Source: Mesorhizobium neociceri
GTDB taxonomy: Bacteria > Pseudomonadota > Alphaproteobacteria > Rhizobiales > Rhizobiaceae
Length of the DNA stretch: 64,000 bases
Direction: 5' to 3'
Assembly (NCBI RefSeq): GCF_013520985.1
Contig: NZ_JACDTY010000024.1
Coordinates: forward strand, 1-64,000
Both the position numbers and the translations under genes were made by a program. The notes under the pieces are model-generated. The model ran no database searches. It was not told the DNA's origin and saw nothing but the letters and a program-made list of their open reading frames with translations. Shown here in pieces: positions 1 to 9,314 of this stretch. Every line of letters starts with the position of its first letter. Within the stretch, counting starts at the first letter, position 1.

Positions 1-178
1 TCGCGAAGATCATTGGAAAGAGGTCGGGTCATCAGATGCTGGCCTCCACTCCAGCCAGCATCTTGAATCACAAAACCGACAAATCGGGAATCCCCTTCGA
101 TTCCATCAAGTCGTGAACCGCTCTAGGATACCGAAAGACAGTTCGTGGTTGGCCTGCCGCAACGACCTCGGAAAAGCC

Positions 179-484
179 TCAGGTGCCTGGCAAGGCGGCC
201 ACCATCGTCGCTCCGTCCCAACCTTCACCCGCCATGATGACGCAACTCTGACCTTGCGTGTCGGTGGCAAGGATCGTCCAGGTGCCCTGTTCGGAAACGA
301 AGACCTCAAGAATGACACTCGGATTGACCAGGCCGCGCGCTGTTTCGCTTTCGCGGAACTTCTCGCCGAGCGCCTTGATTATGTCAGTCCGAGCTGCGCA
401 TTGGCTGGCCGCTTCGGCTTGAACTGCCGAGACCAGGATCGCAATCGCCGCACCGAACATTGTCGACACAAGATGTCGTGCCAT
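179..484 (-). CDS. Small secreted protein of unknown function
   Basis: The protein has 101 residues and begins MARHLVSTMFG. A hydrophobic stretch at residues 8-22 ends in an AEA-A type signal peptidase site, so it is probably exported to the periplasm. The mature part has two cysteines (near residues 28 and 79) that could form a disulfide. A strong Shine-Dalgarno sequence, GAGGAGG, lies just upstream of this ATG; this decides the start, because the open frame continues upstream to 661 without a comparable site. I do not recognise the family. Its stop is TGA at 179-181, and no partner gene is visible upstream because the window ends. Confidence 0.6.
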   Translation of the reverse strand: MARHLVSTMFGAAIAILVSAVQAEAASQCAARTDIIKALGEKFRESETARGLVNPSVILEVFVSEQGTWTILATDTQGQSCVIMAGEGWDGATMVAALPGT

Positions 485-631
485 CTGACACCTCCTCGCG
501 CCAGACGAGAACCCCGGCTGCCACCGGCGCTGTTTGGTTGGCCTGCACTCGGCAGGAATACAATCTAAGGCGGATGGTCCCCTCTTGGTTCCATCCCTCG
601 GCGATTGGCGAATGCCCATTCCGCAAAAAGG

Positions 632-657
632 AAGGCCCGGCGCTGGAGCCGGGCCTT
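632..657 (-). terminator. Rho-independent terminator of mmsA
   Basis: A perfect 10-bp stem (632-641 with 648-657) and a six-base loop lie 26 bp beyond the mmsA stop. In the minus direction the stem is followed by CCTTTTTGC, a T5 run. This fits an intrinsic terminator for mmsA. Confidence 0.8.
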
Positions 658-682
658 TCATTGTCGGTCCTTCGAGACTCGG

Positions 683-2179
683 TTAGTTCATCGTCGGAAT
701 GACGAACTCGGCGCCGTCCTTGATGCCGGACGGCCAACGCGAGGTCACTGTCTTGGTCTTGGTGTAGAAGCGGAACGCGTCCGGACCATGCTGATTGAGG
801 TCGCCGAAGGAAGACGCCTTCCAGCCGCCGAAGGTGTAGTAGGCGATCGGCACCGGGATCGGCACGTTGATGCCAACCATGCCGACCTGGACACGGGAAG
901 CGAAGTCACGCGCGGCATCGCCGTCGCGGGTGAAGATGGCGACGCCATTGCCCATTTCGTGGTCATTGGCGAACTTGATGGCGTTCTCATAGGTCGGCGC
1001 GCGCACCACCGAAAGCACCGGGCCAAAAATCTCTTCCTTGTAGATCCGCATATCGGCGGTGACGTTGTCGAACAGGCAGCCGCCCATATAGTAGCCGTCC
1101 TCGTAGCCCTGCATCTTGAAGCCGCGGCCGTCGACGACCAGCTTGGCGCCTTCCTTGACGCCAATGTCGACATAGCCCTTGACCCGCTCCAGCGCCTGCG
1201 CCGTCACCAGCGGGCCGAAATCGGCGGACGAATCCGTCGACGGGCCGACTTTGAGGCTTTCGACCCGCGGGATCAGCTTTTCCATCAGCCGGTTGGCGGT
1301 GTCGTTGCCGACCGGAACCGCCACCGAGATCGCCATGCAGCGCTCGCCGGCCGAGCCGTAGCCGGCGCCGATCAGCGCATCGACCGTCTGGTCCATGTCG
1401 GCGTCGGGCATGATGATCATGTGGTTCTTGGCGCCGCCGAAGCACTGCACGCGCTTGCCGGCGGCCGTGCCGCGCGAATAGATGTAATGCGCGATCGGCG
1501 TCGAACCGACAAAGCCGATGGCCTTGATGTCGGCATCGTCGAGAATGGCGTCGACGACATCCTTGTCGCCATTGACGACGTTGAGGATGCCGGCAGGCAG
1601 GCCGGCCTCGATGAACAGTTCGGCGATGCGCATCGGCACGCCCGGGTCACGCTCCGAAGGCTTCAGGATGAACGCGTTGCCGCAAGCGATTGCCGGCGCG
1701 ATCTTCCACAGCGGGATCATTGCCGGGAAATTGAACGGGGTGATACCGGCGACGACGCCGAGCGGCTGGCGCATCGAATAGACGTCGATGCCGGGGCCGG
1801 CGCCGTCGGTGAATTCGCCTTTCATCATGTGCGGAGCGCCGATGCAGACTTCGACCACTTCGAGGCCGCGCTGGATGTCGCCCTTGGCGTCGGCAATGGT
1901 CTTGCCATGCTCGCGCGCCAGTATGTCGGCCAGTTCGTCATAGTCGCGAGCGACCAGTTCGAGGAATTTCATCAAAACGCGCACGCGGCGCTGCGGGTTG
2001 GTCGCAGCCCATTTGATCTGTGCTTCCTTGGCGTTGAGAACCGCCGCGCGTAGTTCCGCCGGCGAAGCCAGCGCCACCGTGCCGCGCACCGTGCCGTCCA
2101 TCGGCTGCATGACGTCCTGCTTGCGCCCGCTGGTCCCGGCGACATGCTTGCCGCCGATGAAATGACCGTATTCGATCAT
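683..2179 (-). CDS. mmsA: Methylmalonate-semialdehyde dehydrogenase (CoA-acylating)
   Basis: This 498-residue aldehyde dehydrogenase superfamily enzyme converts (methyl)malonate semialdehyde plus CoA and NAD+ to propionyl- or acetyl-CoA, in valine, pyrimidine and inositol breakdown. The ALDH motifs are present: NFPAMIPLW in the NAD-binding half, the GFVGSTPIA loop, and the catalytic cysteine in GERCMAIS. The start at MIEYGHFIGG is supported by GGGAGAG a few bases upstream and gives the usual family length of about 500. It is transcribed away from the LysR-type regulator at 2558, which suggests local control. A good terminator follows at 632-657. The enzyme is cytosolic and normally tetrameric. 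Recognition is confident. Confidence 0.95.
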   Translation of the reverse strand: MIEYGHFIGGKHVAGTSGRKQDVMQPMDGTVRGTVALASPAELRAAVLNAKEAQIKWAATNPQRRVRVLMKFLELVARDYDELADILAREHGKTIADAKGDIQRGLEVVEVCIGAPHMMKGEFTDGAGPGIDVYSMRQPLGVVAGITPFNFPAMIPLWKIAPAIACGNAFILKPSERDPGVPMRIAELFIEAGLPAGILNVVNGDKDVVDAILDDADIKAIGFVGSTPIAHYIYSRGTAAGKRVQCFGGAKNHMIIMPDADMDQTVDALIGAGYGSAGERCMAISVAVPVGNDTANRLMEKLIPRVESLKVGPSTDSSADFGPLVTAQALERVKGYVDIGVKEGAKLVVDGRGFKMQGYEDGYYMGGCLFDNVTADMRIYKEEIFGPVLSVVRAPTYENAIKFANDHEMGNGVAIFTRDGDAARDFASRVQVGMVGINVPIPVPIAYYTFGGWKASSFGDLNQHGPDAFRFYTKTKTVTSRWPSGIKDGAEFVIPTMN

Positions 2180-2355
2180 GGTTTCTCTCCCTGAGTTTGT
2201 GATGCTGCAGTGAACGCCTTTGCGGGGGCGAAAGCAACGCGAGGGAGAACGCAACCGTTGTGCAGGAAATAGACAACGGTGGTCGAGTGTGCATTAATTG
2301 CCGCAAATAGCGATGTCACGAATTATCTGCTTAAGGACACCGGTTGAGTTCCTTC

Positions 2356-2516
2356 GCGCCCCCCTCTGTCCTGCCGGACAACTCCCCCAAGAGGGGGGAG
2401 ATTGCTTGGTCATCCCCGCTTTCGCCAATCGCAACCGCTGTTACAGGAGAGCGGTCAGCGGAGCTGCCAATCTCCCCCCTCGTGGGGGAGATGTGCGGCA
2501 GGACAGAGGGGGGCGC
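2356..2516. repeat. Interspersed palindromic element with 21-bp perfect inverted ends
   Basis: The ends 2356-2376 and 2496-2516 are perfect 21-bp inverted repeats (GCGCCCCCCTCTGTCCTG...). Inside each end is a further C-run/G-run palindrome (CTCCCCC...GGGGGGAG). A related element with near-identical ends lies at 17606-17850. The architecture, two nested palindromes in intergenic DNA, resembles the rhizobial intergenic mosaic elements (RIME). It fills most of the 378-bp gap between mmsA and the LysR gene; the remaining sequence next to mmsA must hold both promoters. Confidence 0.75.
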
Positions 2517-2557
2517 CACAGGACGCAACGTTGACCATCATCATCCGGACCACCCCC

Positions 2558-3439
2558 ATGAACTGGGATGACGTCCGCATCTTCCTCGCCGTGGCCCGCG
2601 CCGGGCAGATTCTTGGCGCCGCCAAACGCCTCGAGCTCAACCACGCCACGGTCTCGCGCCGCATCGCGGCACTTGAGGATGCACTGCGGACAAAACTGTT
2701 TCGCCGGCTTACCACCGGCAGCGAGCTGACGCCGGCCGGTGAGCGCTTTCTCGACATTGCCGAGCGCATGGAGAGCGACATGATTGCCGCGCGCTCGACC
2801 GTGTCGGGCGAAGGCGACGATATTTCCGGCACGGTGCGTATCGGCGCGCCCGACGGGTTCGGCGTCGCATTCCTGGCCACGCGCCTCGGCGCACTGACGG
2901 CGCTGCACCGCGAACTGACCATCCAGCTGGTGCCGGTGCCGCGTTCCTTCTCGCTGTCGCGGCGCGAGGCCGACATCGCCATCACTGTCGAACGGCCGAG
3001 CGAAGGCAGGCTGGTGGCGGGAAAGCTGGTCGACTACACGCTCGGCCTGTTTGCCTCGCGCGGCTATGTCGAGGCGCATGGCCTGCCGCGGACATCAGCG
3101 GACCTTAGCCAGCATACATTGATCGGCTATGTGCCGGACCTCATCGTCAGCCCATCGCTCGACTATGCGGCCGAGTTCAGCCCGGACTGGCGCACAAACT
3201 TCGCCATTTCCTCAGCCCTTGGCCAGGCGGAAGCAGTGCGTTCAGGCGCCGGCATCGGCATCCTGCACACCTTCGTCGCCCGCTCGATGCCCGAGCTGAT
3301 CCCCGTCGACATCGTGGCGCCGATCCGCCGCGCCTACTGGCTGGTCTATCACGAATCGGTCAGGCCCCTGCGCCGCGTGCAGATCGTCGCCAACTTCATC
3401 ACCAAGGCGGTGGAACGCGAACGCGGGCTGTTCGTGTAA
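2558..3439 (+). CDS. LysR-family transcriptional regulator
   Basis: The 293-residue protein begins MNWDDVRIFLAVARAGQ, the classic N-terminal winged helix-turn-helix of LysR regulators (residues about 1-60, with NHATVSRRIAALE as recognition helix). A periplasmic-binding-protein-like effector domain follows from about residue 90. The upstream frame runs through the palindromic repeat, so the start is placed at this ATG, where the family homology begins. It is divergent from mmsA and is therefore a plausible regulator of it, but the inducer cannot be read from the sequence. The spacing is unusual in that the repeat element sits directly before the start codon, about 40 bp upstream. Confidence 0.88.
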   Translation: MNWDDVRIFLAVARAGQILGAAKRLELNHATVSRRIAALEDALRTKLFRRLTTGSELTPAGERFLDIAERMESDMIAARSTVSGEGDDISGTVRIGAPDGFGVAFLATRLGALTALHRELTIQLVPVPRSFSLSRREADIAITVERPSEGRLVAGKLVDYTLGLFASRGYVEAHGLPRTSADLSQHTLIGYVPDLIVSPSLDYAAEFSPDWRTNFAISSALGQAEAVRSGAGIGILHTFVARSMPELIPVDIVAPIRRAYWLVYHESVRPLRRVQIVANFITKAVERERGLFV

Positions 3440-3576
3440 GTGCCGCCTTTCCCCTGCCATAAAATCCCCTTCCCTTGCCCCGGAATCAATGCGTGTGGCA
3501 TCAGGTGCAGGATTTTGCCGCTGATACGGTGGAGCGCCGGGGTGACACATTTTTCGGAAAGCTGACGCGGATAACA

Positions 3577-4017
3577 ATGCGAGCCGTTCTTGCCATCCTG
3601 CTGCTGGCCTGGCTTTCGGCCTGCGCCAATCCATGGACCCAAGTTCCGGAAGCCGAATTACCAAAGCCGGTCCGCACCGCGATGGCCCGCCCCTCGCCTT
3701 TCGTCTTCGGCAATTATTGCGGCCCCGGCACCCGCACCGGCGACCTCTCGGCCCGTCCGGTCAACCGGCTCGACAGTGCCTGCCAGATCCACGACGCCTG
3801 CTACATCGCACGCCGCAACCATTGCGACTGCGACAGCGCTCTCGTCGCCTCGGCGAAGGCGATCCGCGACGACAGGACGGCGCCGAAAAAGATGCGCGGC
3901 GAGGCCGAGCTTTTGATCGCCACTTTTGCGCTTCCCGTCTGCAAGGTCTTTCCGCAAGGCCTCCTGCCACCGCGCGATCCGGCTGAGCTGAAGACGATGA
4001 ACAGGGCGACGGGATGA
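3577..4017 (+). CDS. Phospholipase A2-like lipoprotein
   Basis: The 146-residue protein starts MRAVLAILLLAW and carries the lipobox LSAC, with Cys16 as lipidation site, so it is predicted to be a lipoprotein exported across the inner membrane. The centre has a phospholipase A2-like signature: YCGPGT at residues 47-52 (calcium-loop type) and CQIHDACY at 69-76 with the His72-Asp73 pair, followed by a CDCDS cysteine cluster. Family knowledge says such proteins hydrolyse the sn-2 acyl ester of phospholipids; activity here is inferred. Its last four bases overlap the start of the next lipoprotein gene (ATGA), so the two are translationally coupled. No strong Shine-Dalgarno sequence was seen. Confidence 0.7.
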   Translation: MRAVLAILLLAWLSACANPWTQVPEAELPKPVRTAMARPSPFVFGNYCGPGTRTGDLSARPVNRLDSACQIHDACYIARRNHCDCDSALVASAKAIRDDRTAPKKMRGEAELLIATFALPVCKVFPQGLLPPRDPAELKTMNRATG

Positions 4018-6158
4018 ACCGCGCCTTCCGCCTGGCCCTTGCCGGGCTGGCGCTCGCAGCCCTTGCCGCCTGCGCCGGTCCGCTCAGACACAGCTGCGAT
4101 TTCTTCCCCGACGCGACGGATTGCAAACGGCCGTCGTTGTCAGCCGCCACGCCCGGGCCGCGGACTGCGGCCGCCGCGTTTTTCGGCGACGCCGGCACCA
4201 GCGATTACGAAAGGCAGTTTCTGGCGCTGCTCGCCTACAACCAAATCGGCGCCATGGACAGGACGAACGGCACCGGTCCGTTCGGCCACGACCGCCACGC
4301 CATCGCCAACAGCAATTTCCAGGCCACCTACCGGACGCTGGAACAGCTGGCAAAACCGGTTAGCGCGGAACAGATGCCGGCGGTGAGCGGCAAGTCCGGC
4401 GAAGGCCATTTCGACGGCCGGTGGCGGGTGTCGCGGCAGACACTCTATATCGACGCCGCCGCTCGCCCCTCCGCGCCAAAGACGTTCAGCTTTTCCGGCC
4501 TGCAGGCGCGCTCGGTCGAAATCGTGCTGTGCCAGTCGGGCCAGCAGCCGGTCGACCTGTCGGGCGCCTGCGACGGCACGCTGGCGATCCGCGCCGGTGG
4601 CAGCTCGCGCACCATCACCGCCGGCGCGCCATTTCGCTTTCACCTGTCGCGAGAAGAAGCCGCCACCGCTAGCCTGTTTCCCGGTGACAGTCTGAATCGC
4701 TGCGATCTCAAGCTCAGCTCCAACCTGGCCCCGGCGGGAACGCAGCTCACCATCCTGCGCGAAGAGGTCGCGTATCCGGCGATCGCAGCACTCGACAGCC
4801 GCTACGAGCGCTGTCCGGTGCCCGATCCATCCGGGCTGGAAGAGCTTGACCGCGTCTTCTACGCCGGCCGCTGGCTTTCGCAGACCTGCTCGCTGCCGCT
4901 CGGCCAACCACGCCTGCTGCGCAAATCGCGCGACGGCTTCAACGCCAAGGTCGAAGCGCTGCTCGGTGCGTCGCTGCCCGACAGCGCCTTCGACAAGGCC
5001 GATCCCGAACTGCCGCTCGACTTCTCGCACGCGCCGAAACTCAAGCTGATCTACCTGTCGTCGCTGGAGTTCAAGGCCGACTTTTCCGGCCGCATCCTCG
5101 AACGGCTGATCCGCCATCACGCCGCCCTCGGCACCAAGGTGCGCATCATGGTCACCGACGTGCTGGAGCGCGACAAGGACGACACCCTGCTGCACCGGCT
5201 GGCCGCCGACTACCCCAATGTCGAACTGCAGGAATACCGCTGGCGGGCCGACCAGGGCGCGCCGATCGACGAGCAGCTGTCTCAGCTGCACAAGACCCAT
5301 CACGTCAAGATGCTGGCGACGCTTGGCGACGATCCCGCCCGCTCGCGCGTCATCATCGGCGGCCGCAACATCCATGACGGCTTCCTGTTCCACAAGCCGA
5401 TCGACCTGTCGCGCTATCCGAACCTGGAGCAATACGGCAAGACCGACGGCTTCTCGCTGAACTACTATTCGAACTGGAGCGATTTCGACATCGAGTTCGC
5501 CGACCCGGCCACGGTCGAGATGTTGGCCGCGCATCTCTCGACATTGTGGCTGCGCGACGCCGACACCAACATCATCAGGCCCTTCTCCATTCCGGTGCGC
5601 TCCGACGGCCGGCGCCCGCCAGGCACGGTGCGCCATTTCATCTCCGTGCCCTATGAGGACAACCATGCGCTGGAGACCTATTTCGTCGAACTGATCGACA
5701 CCGCAGAGCATCATATCGAGATCGTCAATCCCTATCTCAATCTGACGCCGAAGCTCAGCCTTGCCATCGAGCGGGCGCTGGCGCGCGGCGTCAGGATCGA
5801 CATAGTCGGCCGCATCGACCTCAAGGGCGACATTGGCGGCAGGTTGCTGACCGCCCTCAACAAGCTGTTCGTCGAGAAATATGGCGACCGCATCAACATC
5901 CGCGAATTCAAGGCGCCCGATGTCGTGCTGCATTCCAAGATCATGATGATCGACGAAAGGCTGGTGACGATCTCGTCGGTCAACCTCAACAACCGCAGCT
6001 TCTTCCACGACCTGGAGAACGGCATGATGGTGCTCGACCCCGCCTTCTACGCCAGGATGCAGCCGGTCTATGACGACTATGTCGCCCATTCGAACCCGGT
6101 CTCGACCAAGGTGACGATACCGTGGGCCTATCGGTGGCTTTCTCGAAGGGCTGGGTGA
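4014..6158 (+). CDS. Phospholipase D-like lipoprotein (PLDc superfamily)
   Basis: The 714-residue protein has a signal peptide ending in the lipobox LAAC (Cys20). It contains two phospholipase D half-sites. The second is canonical: His640, Lys642 and Asp647 in HSKIMMID, followed by SSVNLNNRSF. The first, around His430 (HVKMLATLGDD, then GGRNIHDG), has extra residues between the lysine and the aspartate and is non-standard. The C-terminal half resembles cardiolipin synthase and other transphosphatidylases. About 320 N-terminal residues with several cysteines have no function I recognise. The gene overlaps the phospholipase A2-like gene by 4 bp, which suggests a joint role in envelope or foreign phospholipid turnover. 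Confidence 0.75.
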   Translation: MNRAFRLALAGLALAALAACAGPLRHSCDFFPDATDCKRPSLSAATPGPRTAAAAFFGDAGTSDYERQFLALLAYNQIGAMDRTNGTGPFGHDRHAIANSNFQATYRTLEQLAKPVSAEQMPAVSGKSGEGHFDGRWRVSRQTLYIDAAARPSAPKTFSFSGLQARSVEIVLCQSGQQPVDLSGACDGTLAIRAGGSSRTITAGAPFRFHLSREEAATASLFPGDSLNRCDLKLSSNLAPAGTQLTILREEVAYPAIAALDSRYERCPVPDPSGLEELDRVFYAGRWLSQTCSLPLGQPRLLRKSRDGFNAKVEALLGASLPDSAFDKADPELPLDFSHAPKLKLIYLSSLEFKADFSGRILERLIRHHAALGTKVRIMVTDVLERDKDDTLLHRLAADYPNVELQEYRWRADQGAPIDEQLSQLHKTHHVKMLATLGDDPARSRVIIGGRNIHDGFLFHKPIDLSRYPNLEQYGKTDGFSLNYYSNWSDFDIEFADPATVEMLAAHLSTLWLRDADTNIIRPFSIPVRSDGRRPPGTVRHFISVPYEDNHALETYFVELIDTAEHHIEIVNPYLNLTPKLSLAIERALARGVRIDIVGRIDLKGDIGGRLLTALNKLFVEKYGDRINIREFKAPDVVLHSKIMMIDERLVTISSVNLNNRSFFHDLENGMMVLDPAFYARMQPVYDDYVAHSNPVSTKVTIPWAYRWLSRRAG

Positions 6159-6176
6159 AGGAGGCGTTCTAGCTTC

Positions 6177-7433
6177 CTACCTCAAATACCGCTCCGGTCC
6201 CAGCTCCCGCACATCGATATCCGGCACTTTGCTGGAGATGATATCGGACAGCACCTTGGCCGAGCCGCAGGCCATGGTCCAGCCAAGCGTGCCGTGCCCG
6301 GTGTTGAGATAGAGGTTGGAGAACTCGGTGCGGCCGATCAGCGGCGGCCCGTCCGGCGTCATCGGCCGCAAGCCGCACCAGAACGACGCCGCCTTGAGGT
6401 CGCCGCCGTCAGGGAACAGGTCGCCGACCGAATGTTCGAGCGTGCGCCGGCGCGATTCGTGCAGCCTGAGATCGAAGCCGGAAATCTCCGCCGTGCCGCC
6501 GACGCGGATGCGGTCGCCGAGCCGGGTGATCGCCACCTTGTAGGTTTCGTCCATCACCGTCGATTCCGGTGCTGCCGCGGCATCCTTGATCGGCACGGTG
6601 ATCGAATAGCCCTTGACCGGATAGACCGGGATCGGACGCCTGAGCAGTCGCATGAAGCGCGCCGAATAGCTGCCCAGTGCCAGCACATAGGCGTCGGCCG
6701 CGCGCGAGCGCTGGTCGGTGCCGACGCTGACGATGCGATTGCGGTTCTTGGTAAAGCGCCTGATCTGCGTGCCGTATTCGAACGTGACGCCGCGCGCCAC
6801 GCAGAGCTCGGCCAATCTGTCGGTGAACATCTTGCAGTCGCCGGTTTCGTCGCCGGGCAATCTCAGCCCGCCGACAAACTTTTCCCGCACGCCCGCCAGT
6901 GCCGGCTCGGCCCCAATGCAGCCATCGGGATCGAGCAACTCGTAGGGCACGCCGTATTTCTTCAGCACCTCGACGTCGCCACCGGTGCCGTCGAGCTGCT
7001 TTTGCGTGCGAAACAGCTGCAGCGTGCCTTTGGTCCGTTCGTCATAGGCGATGCCGGTCGCCTCCCGCAGCGCCTTCAGCGTGTCGCGGCTGTATTCGGC
7101 GAGCGGCACCATGCGCGCCTTGTTGATGGCGTAGCGATCCGCCGTGCAGTTGCGCAGCATCTTGAGCAGCCACGTCCACATATGCGGATCGAAGGCCGGG
7201 CGCACCACCAGCGGACCATGCTTCATCAGCAGCCATTTGATTGCCTTCAGCGGAATGCCGGGACCGGCCCAGGGCGACGCATAGCCCGGCGAGACCTCGC
7301 CGGCATTGGCGAAGCTGGTTTCCAGCGCCGGCCCTTTCTGGCGGTCGAAAACCGTGACCTCGTGGCCGGCCTCGGCAAGATAGTAGGCGGTGGTGACCCC
7401 GATCACGCCGCCGCCCAACACGAAGATCTTCAT
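6177..7433 (-). CDS. dadA: D-amino acid dehydrogenase, FAD-dependent
   Basis: The 418-residue flavoprotein oxidises D-alanine and other D-amino acids to 2-oxo acids, passing electrons to the respiratory chain at the inner membrane. The N terminus MKIFVLGGGVIGVTTAYYLAEAG is the dinucleotide-binding Rossmann motif, and the C-terminal GHGTLGWTMACGSAK segment is typical of DadA. The ATG at 7433 has GGAGAG upstream; a GTG 15 bp earlier is less likely. It lies 90 bp after alr in the same direction, so the two form the D-alanine catabolic pair: racemisation, then oxidation. Length matches the family (about 416-434). Confidence 0.93.
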   Translation of the reverse strand: MKIFVLGGGVIGVTTAYYLAEAGHEVTVFDRQKGPALETSFANAGEVSPGYASPWAGPGIPLKAIKWLLMKHGPLVVRPAFDPHMWTWLLKMLRNCTADRYAINKARMVPLAEYSRDTLKALREATGIAYDERTKGTLQLFRTQKQLDGTGGDVEVLKKYGVPYELLDPDGCIGAEPALAGVREKFVGGLRLPGDETGDCKMFTDRLAELCVARGVTFEYGTQIRRFTKNRNRIVSVGTDQRSRAADAYVLALGSYSARFMRLLRRPIPVYPVKGYSITVPIKDAAAAPESTVMDETYKVAITRLGDRIRVGGTAEISGFDLRLHESRRRTLEHSVGDLFPDGGDLKAASFWCGLRPMTPDGPPLIGRTEFSNLYLNTGHGTLGWTMACGSAKVLSDIISSKVPDIDVRELGPERYLR

Positions 7434-7523
7434 CGCATCACTCTCCACGACGACATCTGTCAGAAGGCCGCCGCCTCCTGTCTGCCGGATTTTGCGGCGT
7501 CCGCCAAGGGGGCGCGTCTCGTC

Positions 7524-8669
7524 CTATCCGCCGACATAGCGGCGATGGAAGCGGGGGCCGAGGCTGGTCAGGATTTCATAACCGATGGTGCCGGCATGGC
7601 CGGCTGCGTCATCGACGCTCTGCGAGGGACCCAGCAGTTCGACAAGGTCGCCTTCGCGCAGTCGGCCTGCCGGCAGCGCCGAGATGTCGAGGATGATCGA
7701 ATCCATCGACACCCGCCCGACAAAGGGCAGCCGCACGCCGTCGAACCAGGCGGCGGACGCGGCGCGCCGGTGCCAGCCGTCGGCATAGCCGAGCGAGATC
7801 GTCGCCGCGCGCAAGGGACCGCTGGCCAGAAACGCATGGCCGTAGCCGACGCCGGCCCCCTTATCGATGCTGCGCGTCTGGATGATCTTTGCCTCGAGCC
7901 GCACCACCGGCAGCATCGGGTTCGCCTCTCCTGGCGTTGGGTTGATGCCATAGAGCGCGGCGCCCGGGCGGGCGAGATCGAAACGATAGGGCAAGCCCAG
8001 AAAGATGCCGGAGGAATTGTCGAGCGACGCCGGCGCCTTGGGCAGCATGGCGCGCAGCCGTTCGAATTCGCTGAGCTGTGCGGCATTGGCTGGATTGCCC
8101 GGTTCGTCGGCACGCGCCAGGTGGCTCATGACGAGGGCGACATCGACGCCGGCGAAAGCATCGCCCGCAAGGGCTTCGACCTCTGACGGCGCCATGCCCA
8201 GCCGCGACATACCGCTATCGACCTGGATGGCCGCCTTGAGCTTGCGGCCGGCCGTTTGGCCCGCCTCGCTCCACGCCTTCAGTTGCCCGGCGCTGTTGAT
8301 GACGGGCACAAGATCCGCCGCAACCGCTTCCAGCTCGGAGCCCGGCGGCAGGCCGTTCAGCACATGGATCTCCGGTCGCGACCCAATTGCGTCGCGCAGC
8401 GCGACACCCTCGGCGAGATGCGCGACAAAGAAGATATCGCAGCCCTCGGCAACCAATGCCGCCGCGACTTGCGCAGCGCCGAGCCCGTAGCCGTCGGCCT
8501 TGACGACGCCGGCGCAGCGCACGCCGCCGAGCTTCGCCTTCAGCCGTCGGTAATTCTCTCTGACAGCGCCGAGATCGATGGTCAGGATCGCGCCGGCCGC
8601 CGCTTCGCTGATCGGCTGCGAGCCGGTTTCCGGCTCTGAACGCGATGACTTCCCCAGGGCGCTGCTCAT
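7524..8669 (-). CDS. alr: Alanine racemase (catabolic, DadX-like)
   Basis: The 381-residue PLP enzyme interconverts L- and D-alanine. The PLP lysine is in GVVKADGYGLGA and the second catalytic residue, a tyrosine, is expected in the C-terminal half (GVGYGHAF region). The C-terminal beta domain ends in GYEILTSLGPRFHRRYVGG, typical of Alr. A start at MSSALGK (8669) is preceded by CAGGAG; a longer N terminus is possible. Because dadA follows directly, this copy probably serves alanine catabolism (dadX role), but if it is the only racemase it also supplies D-alanine for peptidoglycan. Confidence 0.92.
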   Translation of the reverse strand: MSSALGKSSRSEPETGSQPISEAAAGAILTIDLGAVRENYRRLKAKLGGVRCAGVVKADGYGLGAAQVAAALVAEGCDIFFVAHLAEGVALRDAIGSRPEIHVLNGLPPGSELEAVAADLVPVINSAGQLKAWSEAGQTAGRKLKAAIQVDSGMSRLGMAPSEVEALAGDAFAGVDVALVMSHLARADEPGNPANAAQLSEFERLRAMLPKAPASLDNSSGIFLGLPYRFDLARPGAALYGINPTPGEANPMLPVVRLEAKIIQTRSIDKGAGVGYGHAFLASGPLRAATISLGYADGWHRRAASAAWFDGVRLPFVGRVSMDSIILDISALPAGRLREGDLVELLGPSQSVDDAAGHAGTIGYEILTSLGPRFHRRYVGG

Positions 8670-8752
8670 CCCGGCTCCTGACCAGAGCACCAAACAAACC
8701 CTATCAGTAAGGACAGATCATGGACGCCGCAACAGCCCAGCCCTTGCGGGGC

Positions 8753-9265
8753 CTACGCTAAGTGGCGGAACGCCGCCACCACATCCTCATAGACCTTGCG
8801 CTTGAACGGCACGATCAGATCGGGCAGGTCCCGCATCGGTCGCCAGGCCCATTCATCGAATTCGGCCGTATGGCCGCCGGGCGGCGGATTGATCTGGATT
8901 TCGCTGGCCTCGCCGTGAAAGCGGTAGGCGAACCATTTCTGCGTCTGGCCGCGATAGCGCCCCTTGAAGGCGATCCCGACCAGATCCGCCGGCAGGTCGT
9001 AGTTGATCCAGTGCGGCGCTTCGGCCAGCAGCGTGACCGAGCGCATGCCGGTCTCCTCATAGAGCTCGCGCCCGGCCGCCTGCAGCGGCTCCTCGCCCTT
9101 GTCGATACCGCCTTGCGGCATCTGCCAGAGCTGCGTGGTGCCGGCAAATTCGCTATCCGGCTCGGCGATGCGATGCCCGACCCAGACCAGCCCGTCGCCA
9201 TTGAGGATCATCAGACCGACGCAGGGCCGGTAAGGCAGTGTCTCTGGATCGATCTTTTTAGCCAT
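8753..9265 (-). CDS. rppH: RNA pyrophosphohydrolase (Nudix)
   Basis: The 170-residue Nudix hydrolase removes pyrophosphate from 5'-triphosphate RNA and so starts mRNA decay; related enzymes cleave dinucleoside polyphosphates. The full Nudix box GG-(5x)-E-(7x)-RELYEETG is visible at about residues 51-73, preceded by WQMPQ. It begins MAKKIDPETLPYRPCVG, the usual rhizobial start. It is the last gene of the minus-strand series that begins with the EnvC-like gene and ctpA, a gene order recalled from other rhizobia. The enzyme is cytosolic. Confidence 0.93.
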   Translation of the reverse strand: MAKKIDPETLPYRPCVGLMILNGDGLVWVGHRIAEPDSEFAGTTQLWQMPQGGIDKGEEPLQAAGRELYEETGMRSVTLLAEAPHWINYDLPADLVGIAFKGRYRGQTQKWFAYRFHGEASEIQINPPPGGHTAEFDEWAWRPMRDLPDLIVPFKRKVYEDVVAAFRHLA

Positions 9266-9314
9266 CTGTCAGGTCCAGCCGTTTCGAAAGTTCGCGTCGG
9301 TCCGGCAGATAGCG

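Noticed and set aside
605..2053. 482-codon plus-strand open frame opposite mmsA
   Set aside because: It is the antisense shadow of mmsA in high-GC sequence: rich in Arg, His, Asp and Val, with no motif and no ribosome binding site.
4140..6089. 649-codon minus-strand frame opposite the phospholipase D-like gene
   Set aside because: Antisense to a gene with lipobox and HKD motifs; composition is shadow-like and no start site is seen.
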